Assembly: GCA_016222825.1 (NCBI GenBank)
Contig: JACRQF010000009.1
Coordinates: 558,001-622,000, forward strand
Length of the DNA: 64,000 nucleotides
Reading direction: 5' to 3'
From: Verrucomicrobiota bacterium
Lineage (GTDB): Bacteria; Verrucomicrobiota; Verrucomicrobiia; CAIQCK01
A program made the translations under genes and the position numbers. Under the pieces are notes generated by a model that ran no database searches, was not told the origin of the DNA, and saw only the letters and a list, made by a program, of their open reading frames with translations. Of this stretch, positions 44,238-53,469 are shown piece by piece (position 1 is the stretch's first letter; every line of letters starts with the position of its first letter).

Positions 44238-45575
44238 CTACGATTTCGGCACAATCGCGCCGTGTTTGGCCAGCGAGCGTCGGATGTCAGCCAGCGGCAC
44301 GCTCAGCGGCGTTGTCCCGGTTCGTGCCGCCAGTGCGGCGGTGACGCCCGCCGCTTGTCCCATCGCCATGCAAGAGGCTTGCACGCGCAGTGCGGAATTC
44401 GCCAACCTGTCGCTGCTCAGGCAACGGCCCGCGACCATGAGGTTCTTGCTTCCCTTCGGGATGAGCGCGCCGAGTGGAATCGTCGGCACCACGCCTTCCT
44501 TCAGATGCTCCGGCTTCACACCGTGCTCGACGTGGAGGTCAATCGGGTAGAACGAATAAGCCACGGCGTCATCGAAGACGCGGCCTCGCGTGTAGTCGTT
44601 CACCGTCACCGTCGCCTCACCTACGATGCGGAACGTCTCGCGCACGCCGGTTTCCGTCTGCATCCGCTCAATGTGGAGCGCGGCGAACTCCGGCTGCTCT
44701 TTCAGGAAGCGCAATATGCGCAACACGGACTGCCGGCCGCGGATGTTTGTGGCAGTGTGCGTCTCCGATGTGCAGGAGTCGGCGTCGGGCACGTGCATCG
44801 CGTTGCCGCCGCCGCTGCGCACGAAGCCGGCGATGTTGTTGTTGAAGTCCGTCGGCTTGAGTGCGCCGGCTTTCACGGCTGCCGCGGCTTTCGCCTGAAG
44901 CGCCTTCATGTCGAGCGAGCCGACCTCATAGCCGGCGAGTCCATACATGAGCGTGCCGGGTTGCGTCGTTTTCTCGCGCAAGCGCCGCAGGCCGATCATG
45001 CCGACGACGGAAGCGTTGCCAGTGCAATCCACCAGTTGTTTTGCCGCCACCTCCACGCTCGTCCCTTTGCCGGCGAGCCGGACCTTCCAGCCGTCGCTCG
45101 TTTGCTCGACCGCCGTCGGGAACTCGTAGTAGCGGAGTTGCACGCCTGCTTTGAGACAAGCCTCCTCCGCCAGCGCGGCATAGAGCGGCCCACAAAGGCG
45201 CACCTGATGTTTCCAGTGCTGCCTGCCCGTTGGCTTGGTGAAATCCGGCAGCTTGTCACTGTTGAGTTCGACGGCGCTGGTCACCAGTTCCCAACCGATG
45301 CCCGCGATGACCTGCTTGCCCCACGCGTGAAACAGGCCGGGATAGCTCACGCCGCCCGTGGTCGTGGTGCCGCCAAGCTGGCTGCCGGCCTCGACAAGAA
45401 TCGTCTGCGCGCCGAGCCGCCCCGCTTGAATGGCCGCGATGGTTCCCGCCGTTCCGCCGCCGATGACCAATACGTCAGCCATCAGTCGGGGAGAAGGTTC
45501 TGCCTTCGCGGTTGTTGTGAGAAAACCGCCCGCAGATGTTGCCCCCAGACTTGTGAGAAATGTTCGCCGGTTCAA
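44238..45575 (-). CDS. Exported FAD-dependent oxidoreductase (FAD_oxidored)
   Basis: 445 residues from a TTG start at 45575. The TTG overlaps the sulfatase stop as TTGA, and the product then begins NRRTFLTSLGATSAGG, a Tat-like leader. FAD motif VIGGGTAGTIAAIQAGRLGA at about 37-56 and GGTTTTGGVSYPG follow. The C-terminus has the FAD-closing pattern LMVAGRCLSSD...SCMAMGQAAG. Family members oxidise unknown substrates and are common beside sulfatases in Verrucomicrobiota/Planctomycetota. Coupled translation with the sulfatase suggests a shared substrate pathway. Confidence 0.88.
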   Translation of the reverse strand: MNRRTFLTSLGATSAGGFLTTTAKAEPSPRLMADVLVIGGGTAGTIAAIQAGRLGAQTILVEAGSQLGGTTTTGGVSYPGLFHAWGKQVIAGIGWELVTSAVELNSDKLPDFTKPTGRQHWKHQVRLCGPLYAALAEEACLKAGVQLRYYEFPTAVEQTSDGWKVRLAGKGTSVEVAAKQLVDCTGNASVVGMIGLRRLREKTTQPGTLMYGLAGYEVGSLDMKALQAKAAAAVKAGALKPTDFNNNIAGFVRSGGGNAMHVPDADSCTSETHTATNIRGRQSVLRILRFLKEQPEFAALHIERMQTETGVRETFRIVGEATVTVNDYTRGRVFDDAVAYSFYPIDLHVEHGVKPEHLKEGVVPTIPLGALIPKGSKNLMVAGRCLSSDRLANSALRVQASCMAMGQAAGVTAALAARTGTTPLSVPLADIRRSLAKHGAIVPKS

Positions 45576-47068
45576 AGGTTGATGTCCTTTCTGTTGAGCA
45601 GTTGCTTCATCTCTTTCGCCACGTCCACGTGCTTCGGGTCGTTGGCGAGGTTCTTGTATTCGCCGGGATCGTTGTCGTGGTCGTAGAGTTCGACGCCGGC
45701 GCGGCCTTCGTCCCATTCGGTGTAGCGCCAGCGTTCCGTGCGGACGCTGCGGCCCATGATGGGCCTGCCCTTGGTTTTCCTCTTCTTTTGTTCGGGCGTC
45801 AGGACGGTGGCTACGTTGGCGCCGCGTGTGACTTGCGAGTAAGCGGCGTGCTTCCATTCGGCTTTGGGATTCTCGACGAGCGGGCGCAGGCTGTGGCCTT
45901 CGGTCTTCTTGTCGGCGGCGATGCCGCACACGTCCGCGAGCGTCTTGTGCAATGAGACGAGTTCGACGGGTTTCAAACAAACTGTGCCGTTGGCTTTATT
46001 GCCGGGGACGGAAATGATGAGCGGCACGCGCGCGGACTCCTCGAAAATGCTCATCTTCTGCCAGAGGTTCTTCTCGCCGAGGTGATAGCCGTGGTCGCTG
46101 TGGAAAACAACGACGGTCTTGTCGGTCAGCTTGAGGCGATCGAGCGCGGCCAAAAGCTTGCCGGTCTGTGCGTCCATGAAGCTCGTCGCTGCGGAATACG
46201 CCTGGATGGCCCGGCGGCGAAGGTCGTCATCCATGCCAAGCTCTTCCTTCTTTTGGCCCGCCAGCGCGGGCGCGGGGAACAACTCCGCGAGATTGGCGGG
46301 AATCACCGGCAGCCGGATGCCGTCCGGCGGATACATCGCGAACCACGGCTTCGGCGCGACGTAGGGCGTGTGCGGCCGATAGAAACCGACGGCGAGATAG
46401 AAAGGCTTGTTGCTCTTCGCGCAGCTTTCAAGCGCTTCGATCGCCGAGGCGGCACCCTTGCCATCGGTCTGCTCCTCGTCGGTGCCGTCCGCCGCGAGCC
46501 AGCTCAAGCGTCCGCCGAGTTCGTTCAGCGCGGTGGCCTTGACGGTCGTCGTGCGCGCCTCGCCGGGAGCAAGGCTGATGCGCTCGATCATCGTGTAGTC
46601 GTCCACGTCGCGCCCCTTGGGGTTGACGACCTTCTCCCACGAGGCGGGGTCGTCGAGACCGTCGGTGCCGATCTGCGTCGGCACGCCGTAGTGATAGAGC
46701 TTGCCGACGCGCGCGACGCTGTAGCCCGCCTTCTTGAAACTCTGCGGGATGCTCACCGCGTCCGGCACGGCTTCGCGGAACATCGTGCGGTTCTCATGGA
46801 CCTTCGTCGTGTCTGGCCGCAGCCCCGTCATGAACGACGCACGCGACGGGTTGCAGAGCGGGAACTGGCAATACGCACGGTCGAACTTCACCCCGCGCGC
46901 GGCGAGCCGGTCAATGTGCGGCGACTTCACCATCGCGTCGCCGTAACAGCCGAGCCGCGCGCAGAGGTCGTCGGACACGATGTGCAGGACGTTGAACTTT
47001 GGCGCGTCGGCGAGAGTCGCAGTGGAGGCGAGGACAAGAACGAGGCAGCAGCGAAAGAATGTTTTCAT
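45572..47068 (-). CDS. Secreted sulfatase (iduronate-2-sulfatase-like)
   Basis: 498-residue type I sulfatase. ATG 47068 gives signal peptide 1-21. Metal/active-site blocks: HIVSDDL near 29-35, formylglycine motif C72-N-P-S-R, GKLYHYG, FYRPHTPYVAPKPWF and VVVFHSDHGYHLGEKN. Overall pattern follows iduronate-2-sulfatase-like S1 members. It needs a formylglycine-generating enzyme not encoded in this window. Stop overlaps the TTG start of the FAD oxidoreductase. Divergent from the DUF4832 gene. Confidence 0.94.
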   Translation of the reverse strand: MKTFFRCCLVLVLASTATLADAPKFNVLHIVSDDLCARLGCYGDAMVKSPHIDRLAARGVKFDRAYCQFPLCNPSRASFMTGLRPDTTKVHENRTMFREAVPDAVSIPQSFKKAGYSVARVGKLYHYGVPTQIGTDGLDDPASWEKVVNPKGRDVDDYTMIERISLAPGEARTTTVKATALNELGGRLSWLAADGTDEEQTDGKGAASAIEALESCAKSNKPFYLAVGFYRPHTPYVAPKPWFAMYPPDGIRLPVIPANLAELFPAPALAGQKKEELGMDDDLRRRAIQAYSAATSFMDAQTGKLLAALDRLKLTDKTVVVFHSDHGYHLGEKNLWQKMSIFEESARVPLIISVPGNKANGTVCLKPVELVSLHKTLADVCGIAADKKTEGHSLRPLVENPKAEWKHAAYSQVTRGANVATVLTPEQKKRKTKGRPIMGRSVRTERWRYTEWDEGRAGVELYDHDNDPGEYKNLANDPKHVDVAKEMKQLLNRKDINL

Positions 47069-47133
47069 GGCAGCCGTTCTTGTAGCTGGCACGCTTATCG
47101 GCAGCAAGCGGCATTCGTGATAGACTTTCCGCA

Positions 47134-48465
47134 ATGAAATGGCTCCTGCTCTGTCTCCTCGCCGCCGCCAGCGCGACGGCTGCGCCACTCGAATACGCCC
47201 CCGCGCCGCCGGACAACCCGCTCAAGGGCTTCGCGCCCTACGCCGGTCAGGCGAAGGAGTTTCCGCACAGCCTCGAGTTCCAGTATTTCCCGCTAAAAGA
47301 CCTGATGACGGGGCCGAACACGTTCGACTGGCAACCGCTGGAGCGCCTGATGGCCAGCGTCTCGTCGCGCGGCTGTCAGACGGTGTTCCGCGTCTATCTG
47401 GAATATGTCGGCAAACCGTGCGCCGTGCCACAGTTCCTGCTCGACCAAGGCGTGAAGGTCACGGAATGGATGACCGACAACACCTATCGCGGGCGTAGTT
47501 TCACGCCCGATTACGCCGACCCGCGACTGCGGACCGCGATGACCAATTTTATCGCCGCGCTCGGTGCGCGTTATGACGGCGATCCGCGCGTCGCTTTCAT
47601 CACCGCAGGCCTGCTCGGCTCGTGGGGCGAGTGGCATAACCACCCGCGCCTCGACCTCTGGGCGAGTAAGGCGGTGCAGACCGAGGTGATGGGCGCCTAC
47701 GAGGCCGCTTTCAAAAAGACGCCCGTGCTGTTGCGCTACCCCACCGGCGATGGCGACCGCGACTACGCGCCGAACCACACGCGCCGGCTCGGCTACCACG
47801 ACGATTCGTTTGCGTGGGCCACAATGGCGACCGGCAAGCCGGGCGATGGCTGGTTTTTCATGGCGCGGATGAAGCGGGCCGGGCCGGCGGCGCTTGAGAA
47901 ATGGCGCACTCAACCCATCGGTGGCGAGGTGCGGCCGGAAACGTGGCAGAAACTTTGGGATGCACCGAGCAGCACGCCGCCGGGCCAGGAGTTCCTTCAT
48001 TGTGTTGAGGGAACACACGCGACGTGGCTGATGGACTCAAGTATCGTTCGGAAACTCACGCCAGAACAGCGCGACCGCGCCATCGCCGGCGCGCGGCGGC
48101 TCGGCTACGAGTTCCACATCGCTGATGCCGAAGTGAAGGCCGAGGGTGGCGAGTTGCGCGTCCGGGCAACGGTGGTCAACAAAGGTGTCGCGCCGTTCTA
48201 CGCCGACTGGCCGGTGGAACTCGCCGCGCTGAATGCCTCCGGTCATGTCGTCAGCACATGGCGGCCGAACTGGAAGCTGAACGCGCTGTTGCCCGGAGAC
48301 AACCGCGCATGGAACTTCCGAACGAACCTTCAGTCACTGACGGCTGGCGCATATCGTCTCCTGTTGCGCGTGCCCAATCCGATGGCAGGCGGCAAACCGT
48401 TGCGCTTCGCCAACCGCGAGCCAGACCAGCCGGGATGGGTGACGCTGGGGAAATTCGGCCGGTGA
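47134..48465 (+). CDS. Secreted DUF4832 protein
   Basis: 443 residues with signal peptide 1-17. N-terminal TIM-barrel-like part about 25-300 (NPLKGFAPYAGQA, FRVYLEYVGKP, ALGARYDGDPRVAF, GLLGSWGEWHNH) and DUF4832 beta-sandwich about 320-443 (YEFHIADAEVKAEGGELRVR, NKGVAPFYADWPVEL). The GSWGEWH segment has a conserved Glu in the place expected for a glycosidase acid. Probably a carbohydrate-active enzyme, unproven. Convergent with the GH5-like gene at 48488, 22 bp apart. Confidence 0.88.
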   Translation: MKWLLLCLLAAASATAAPLEYAPAPPDNPLKGFAPYAGQAKEFPHSLEFQYFPLKDLMTGPNTFDWQPLERLMASVSSRGCQTVFRVYLEYVGKPCAVPQFLLDQGVKVTEWMTDNTYRGRSFTPDYADPRLRTAMTNFIAALGARYDGDPRVAFITAGLLGSWGEWHNHPRLDLWASKAVQTEVMGAYEAAFKKTPVLLRYPTGDGDRDYAPNHTRRLGYHDDSFAWATMATGKPGDGWFFMARMKRAGPAALEKWRTQPIGGEVRPETWQKLWDAPSSTPPGQEFLHCVEGTHATWLMDSSIVRKLTPEQRDRAIAGARRLGYEFHIADAEVKAEGGELRVRATVVNKGVAPFYADWPVELAALNASGHVVSTWRPNWKLNALLPGDNRAWNFRTNLQSLTAGAYRLLLRVPNPMAGGKPLRFANREPDQPGWVTLGKFGR

Positions 48466-48487
48466 CGCTGTTCGAGATCGACAGCGT

Positions 48488-49600
48488 TTACTGCCTCTTT
48501 TCCGAAGGCCCCACGCCCGTCACTTTGCCGAGCAGTTCGAAGAACCCGCGTTTTCGCGGCGAGCTGATGGCCCAGTTCACTGGCACGCTCTGGTAGCCGT
48601 CGTCGAATCCTTCGCCCTTCATGCGGAAATCGAAGTAGCCCCAACTCGCGTAGCGGCTGATGGCGGCGAGCATGTTGTTGTCCGGTTTGTCGAAGTCGAA
48701 GTGGTCGTCTTCGTTGAAGAGGATCGGCTGGCCGCGGTAGGCCGGCATCGCGCGGCAATCGTCCACCATCTTGCGGATGCGGGCCGGCTCGCGGACGCCG
48801 TTGCCGTGCATAAGCAGGAAGTCAGCGCTGCGGAGGACGTTCTCGCGCGGCACCACGCCGCCGCCGTAACTGGTGCTGACGAGTAACCGCCGGCCGTCGC
48901 GCTGGCGCGCTTTCACGCGCTCGATCAGTTCGTGGACGCGCTCTGGTCGGAGAATGGCGTGGTCGTAGCGCACGTTGCATTCATTGTTCACCTCGATGAG
49001 CACGTTGCGGTAGCCGCGCTCCAGCACCCAGTCCACGGCGTTGTCCACGGCTCGCACAACGGCGGCTTCGTCGGCGAGCCGTTCGTCCTGGCCGAAATAG
49101 AAGAGGCCGAGGATGACCGCCATGCCGAGTTCATCGGCGCGATCCAAGATCTGCTTCAGCCGCGCCATGTAGGCGGGCCGCAACCCGCCGTCACTCTCGA
49201 ACGCCGAATTGTGCCAAGGCTGCAACTTGCTGTAGCCCTCGGGACTGCCGCCTTGGAGGTTGATGGTGAATGCCAGCAGCCCGCGCTCGCGCCACGCCGG
49301 CATCGCCGCGATGAACTCGCGCGTGTTACGCTCCGGGTCCCACTGGCCGTCGGGATAGTTCCACTTGCCGCGCGTCTCCGGGTTGAGATCGTCGAAGACG
49401 CCCTGGACCATGCGCGAATTCATCAGCAGCCCTTCGATCTTCGCGCCGTTGAACTGCCGCCCCGCGTAGGTCGGCCGGCCATTGATGAAGAACGACTGGC
49501 CCTGAATACTGACAGTGGTCTGGCCGCGCGGCCGTTCTGTGCCAGCATTGATGGTTGTCGCAACCAGCGCGAGGACGCACACAAGACGGAATGCTTTCAT
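48488..49600 (-). CDS. Secreted GH5-like TIM-barrel glycosidase
   Basis: 370 residues; ATG 49600 overlaps the stop of the upstream gene as ATGA. Signal peptide 1-19. A short beta segment (VSIQGQSFFINGRPTYAGRQ) leads into a TIM barrel: GLLAFTINLQGGSP, GMAVILGLFYFGQDER, NVLIEVNNECN (probable acid/base Glu), FLLMHGNG and QPILFNEDDHFDF (probable nucleophile Glu). Related to clan GH-A. Last gene of the coupled sulfatase operon. Substrate unknown. Confidence 0.85.
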   Translation of the reverse strand: MKAFRLVCVLALVATTINAGTERPRGQTTVSIQGQSFFINGRPTYAGRQFNGAKIEGLLMNSRMVQGVFDDLNPETRGKWNYPDGQWDPERNTREFIAAMPAWRERGLLAFTINLQGGSPEGYSKLQPWHNSAFESDGGLRPAYMARLKQILDRADELGMAVILGLFYFGQDERLADEAAVVRAVDNAVDWVLERGYRNVLIEVNNECNVRYDHAILRPERVHELIERVKARQRDGRRLLVSTSYGGGVVPRENVLRSADFLLMHGNGVREPARIRKMVDDCRAMPAYRGQPILFNEDDHFDFDKPDNNMLAAISRYASWGYFDFRMKGEGFDDGYQSVPVNWAISSPRKRGFFELLGKVTGVGPSEKRQ

Positions 49601-50649
49601 GGCCGTTTCCTCTCCGGCGCGTAACGCGGGCGCTGAGCGATGAACTCCAACACCTGGCGGTGATACGGATTGAACTCCGGGTCAGGCACGCCGCTCGGCG
49701 GCACAGCGGACGAGCCGTAGCCGGTCTGGAACATGTCGTGATGATAGATGACATGACCGCCGAGTCGCCACGCCTGCCAAATCTGGAGAATGTGATCGTT
49801 GGGCGAGGTCGCGTCTTTCGGCCCTCCGAACTTGCTCGTGCCGCAGCGGGCCGGCTCGTCGTCCACTACGGGTTTCTTGAACTTCGCCAGCAAGCCGGCA
49901 ATCTCGCGCGGCGCTATCTCCCAATGGCGACCCTTGCCCTGACGGCTCGTGTGCGGCGTCAGGTAATCGAGCGCGCAGTTTTCCTCGTCGCCGCCGAGCA
50001 CGCCAGCGACGCCGGGCGAATTGGTCACGAGCCGAGCCGGGTCGTTGGCCTTGATAACTCTGAGCATTTCCAACGTGTGCTCCGTGTGCTCGTTCCAGAT
50101 TTGAAAAGTCAGGTTGCGATGCGGCCGCAGCTCGCGCGTCAACGCTGCAACCGCGCGCTCGGTCTCGGCGGCACCGAGTTGGATGCCGCTGAGCTTGCTC
50201 TCGCGGGCAAACAGGCAGAGCTGAATGATGAACCCGCATGCGTCAGCGTCCGTGAGAATCTCTTTCAACCGGGCGACGTTGGCTTCACGCAATTGGCCGT
50301 CAAGTTGGTAGAGAGTGCTGGTGGGGCTGGCGTCCACGAAGCCGCGCTTGCTGTCCCACTGGGCCCAGATGCGCAGGACGTTGAGGCCGTATCTGCGGAA
50401 CTTCTCCAGCCATTGCCGCCGCGCCGCGGAGTCTTTGTTGAACGCGGGGTTGTAAATGGCGTTGAAGAAGCTGATGCCGGTGAACGGAAACGGCGCGCCA
50501 TCAAGCAGGAAGGTTGTGCCGGAGACGGTGATGGCGTGGCTGGCGGGCTGCGCCGAAAACGCGGGCGCGCCAGCCGCCGCCGTGAGCGCCCACACGCCGA
50601 GCACACATAACCAACGGCGTCGCGAGATAGCGTGCGTCAGCTTGTTCAT
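49597..50649 (-). CDS. Secreted GH5-like (clan GH-A) glycosidase
   Basis: 350 residues from ATG 50649, whose ATG overlaps the double-sulfatase stop as ATGA. Leader with two Arg (SRRRWLCVLGVW) and hydrophobic core to about residue 33. Domain: ITVSGTTFLLDGAPFPFTGI, FFNAIYNPAFNKD, GLNVLRIWAQWDSKRGF, LTFQIWNEHTEH (acid/base Glu in NE) and KPVVDDEPARCG (nucleophile Glu). Because the upstream sulfatase has a frameshift, the open frame runs straight into this gene; the internal signal peptide and overlap show it is a separate gene. Confidence 0.87.
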   Translation of the reverse strand: MNKLTHAISRRRWLCVLGVWALTAAAGAPAFSAQPASHAITVSGTTFLLDGAPFPFTGISFFNAIYNPAFNKDSAARRQWLEKFRRYGLNVLRIWAQWDSKRGFVDASPTSTLYQLDGQLREANVARLKEILTDADACGFIIQLCLFARESKLSGIQLGAAETERAVAALTRELRPHRNLTFQIWNEHTEHTLEMLRVIKANDPARLVTNSPGVAGVLGGDEENCALDYLTPHTSRQGKGRHWEIAPREIAGLLAKFKKPVVDDEPARCGTSKFGGPKDATSPNDHILQIWQAWRLGGHVIYHHDMFQTGYGSSAVPPSGVPDPEFNPYHRQVLEFIAQRPRYAPERKRP

Positions 50650-53469
50650 GGGAGTTTCGGTTTCTGCCGCTTGGCGTAATAGGGATATTTGTCGAACACG
50701 TCGGTGTCGCCGGAGGCGCGTGGGTCGGCGGTGGTCTTCATCCATTCGTCGAGCCGGGCGCGGAGTTGCTTCTTCGCATCGGCGTATTCCGCGTGGGAGG
50801 CGACGTTGACGATCTGGTGCGGATCTTTGGCGAGGTCGTAGAGTTCCTCGGCGGGGCGCTTGGCGAAGCTCAAGTCGTAGAAATTTTTTCATCGCCGGCT
50901 CGTCCTTGCGCGCGAGGATCAACTCCTTCGTCGGCGAGCCGTCCACGTCGCCATAGGGGCCGACTGACCAGTAGAACTCCGGGTCGCCCGCGGGCCAGCG
51001 TTCGAGGTGGAGGTTTCGGATATAGAGGAACTGTTGGGCGCGGATGGCGCGGCACGGATAGCCGAGATCGCCGGCGCGGACGTTGGCGTGGCGCTCGCGC
51101 TCCATGAACATAGCGTCGCGGCCGGCTTGCGTCTCACCGCGCAACAGACCGGCGAAACTTCGGCCCGTCATTTCCGGCAGCGGCTTCAGACCCGCGATCT
51201 CCAGAAACGTCGGTGCGATGTCGGTGAGGTCCACGAAGTCATCCACCTTGCCGCCCGGTTTCGCCACGCCCGGCCAGCGGACGGCGAGCGGCACGCGTGT
51301 GCCGGAGTCGTAGCAGTTGGCCAAGCCGCGCGGGAATTGCCAGCCGTTGTCGCTCGCGGCCACGACCACCGTGTTCGGCGCGCGGCCGGCGCCTTCGAGT
51401 TGGCGCAAGGTCTCGCCCAGTGCCGCGTCGTATCGCTGCACGGCTTCGTAGTAATCAAGGATGTCGCTACGCACTTCGGGCGTGTCGGGCAGATACGGCG
51501 GCACTCGCACGTCCGCCAGCTTCAAGTCCGCCGCGAGGCCCGCGCCGGCTTTGATCTTGTGGCGCGCGGTGTCCACGTTGCCGAGCCAGAAACAGAACGG
51601 CTTCTCCGGCGGCGCACCATTCAGGAACTCGGCGAAGTCCTTGAACTGCGGCCCAGCGGGATTGCGCTCGCGACCGCCAGCCTTGAAATCGCCGGGACTC
51701 CAGCCTTTGCCGCAGTAGCCGACGGTGTAGCCGGCCGCTTCGAGCAGATCGGGATAGACGGCGAACTTCTTCGGCAGATGGCTCCAGAGACTCGCGCCAG
51801 CCTCCAAGCGATGCGTCGTCTGGCCGGTTAGCATCGCGTTGCGTGTCGGCGTGCAGGACGGCACGGGGCAGAACGCGTGCGTGAACAGCACACCCTCGCG
51901 CGCGAGCCGGTCGAAGTGCGGCGTCTTGACGGCCGGATCGCCGTAGATGCCCGCGTGCGGCCAGCCCCAGTTGTCGCCGAGCACGAGCAGGATGTTCGGT
52001 CGCTGATGTTGTGGCGCTTTCTGCCGTCGGCTGAACGCCGACAGACTGCGCAGTTCGAACGGCGGCAGCGCATTCGGTGGCATCGCATCGAGCACAGCCT
52101 GCAACCGCTTTCGCTGGGCATCCGCACCTTCTTTCAACTCCGCACGTTCGTCGCGATCTTGCGCAAGATCGAACAAGCGACCGTCGTTGAAGAGCTTGTA
52201 TTGCCCGTCGCGAACGACGCGCTCGTCGCCATACATGTTGAAAATCCACTGTCGCGGCTCGCGAGCGCCCGGTTTGCCGCGCAGGAAGCTGGCAAACGAG
52301 CGGCCGTCAATCGCCACGCCGGCCGGAAGCCGCGCGCCGGCCAGTTCGCAAAACGTCGGCAGCAGATCCGAGAAATCGGCCAGATTCATTGTGCGACCGC
52401 CGGGCACAAGGGTCGGCGAGTTGACGATCAGCGGCACGTTGCTGCCGGCCTCGGTGAGTTGGTAGAGGCCGCCCCGCACGTCGCGTCCGTTGCAACGGGC
52501 CGAGAGCGCCTTTTCCGTGCCATTGTCGGCGGCGACGAACACGACGGTGTTCTCGCGCAAGCCGAGCCGGTCAAGTTCGGCGGTGAGTTCGCCGATGAGC
52601 TTGTCGGCGTAGCGGAGCATGCCGGCGTAGAGGGCCTTGCGCGGGCGAGCAGGGTCGCGGTTGAGCGGCGTCGGCACGGCGGGTTGGTTGACCGACTGGC
52701 CGTGGGTCAGCACCATCGGGTAGTAGAGCAGGAACGGCCGTTCGCGGTGCCGCCGCAGGAAATCGAACGCGAACGCCTGCAAGAGGTCCGGCCCGAACTT
52801 GCCGGGATGCGTTTCCCGCCGGCCGTTGCGCATCAGCACCGGGTCCCAGTAGCGGCTTTCGATGTTGCTGTTGAAGCGGCCGAGGAACTTCGCGTCGCCC
52901 TCGCGCACGGCCCGCGCAAACCGTTCGAGGTCCGCCGCGCCGACCTTGTCGCGGTCAATGCTGCCGGGCCAGACCAGTGACTCGTCGAACCCGTGCCGCG
53001 CGAGCGCGTCCGGCTCGTCGTAGAGGTTGTTGATCTGCCACTTGCCGGCGATGGCCGTGCGATAGCCCGCGTCGCGCAGCAGGCGCGCGAACGTGATCTC
53101 GCGCCGCGCATCCAGCCCGCCGCCGCTGTAAAGCGCCGCGTCGTGGTGCATCACCATGCCCGACCGGAACAGGTAGCGTCCCGTCAGCGCCGTGATCCGG
53201 GCGGGGCCGCACACGGGCGGCGCGTAGCAGTTGCCGACGCGCAACCCTTCGCGTGCAAGCCGGTCCAGTTGCGGCGTGCAGCCTTCCTCGCTCCCGTAAC
53301 AGCCCCACCATTCCTTGCCGCAGTTGTCGAGGAGGATGAAGACGATGTTGGGTGTGCGCGCCGAACCCGCGCCGAGTGTAGTGGTGAAGACGCCGGAGAT
53401 AACGGACAGCAATACGGCGAGGCGACACCTCAACAACCACTTGGCCGGGATGGCGAATGTTGACTTCAC
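50646..53469 (-). CDS. Double sulfatase with a one-base frameshift
   Basis: Two complete sulfatase domains in one polypeptide of about 940 residues when one base is removed. The GTG at 53469 overlaps the preceding stop as GTGA and gives signal peptide 1-34; an ATG at 53487 is the alternative. Domain 1 (about 39-470): NIVFILLDN, C87-G-P-A-R, GKWQINN, FVAADNGTEK. Domain 2 (about 490-940): NILLVLGDNWGWPHAG, C-T-P-T-R near 540, VAASDNGWQFPRG. At 50881-50889 an A6T3 run (minus strand) holds one base too many: before it the frame reads KDEPAMKK, after it the correct C-terminus (ELYDLAKDPHQIVNV) is in another frame, ending at 50646. Could be sequencing error, mutation or frameshifting. Confidence 0.85.
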
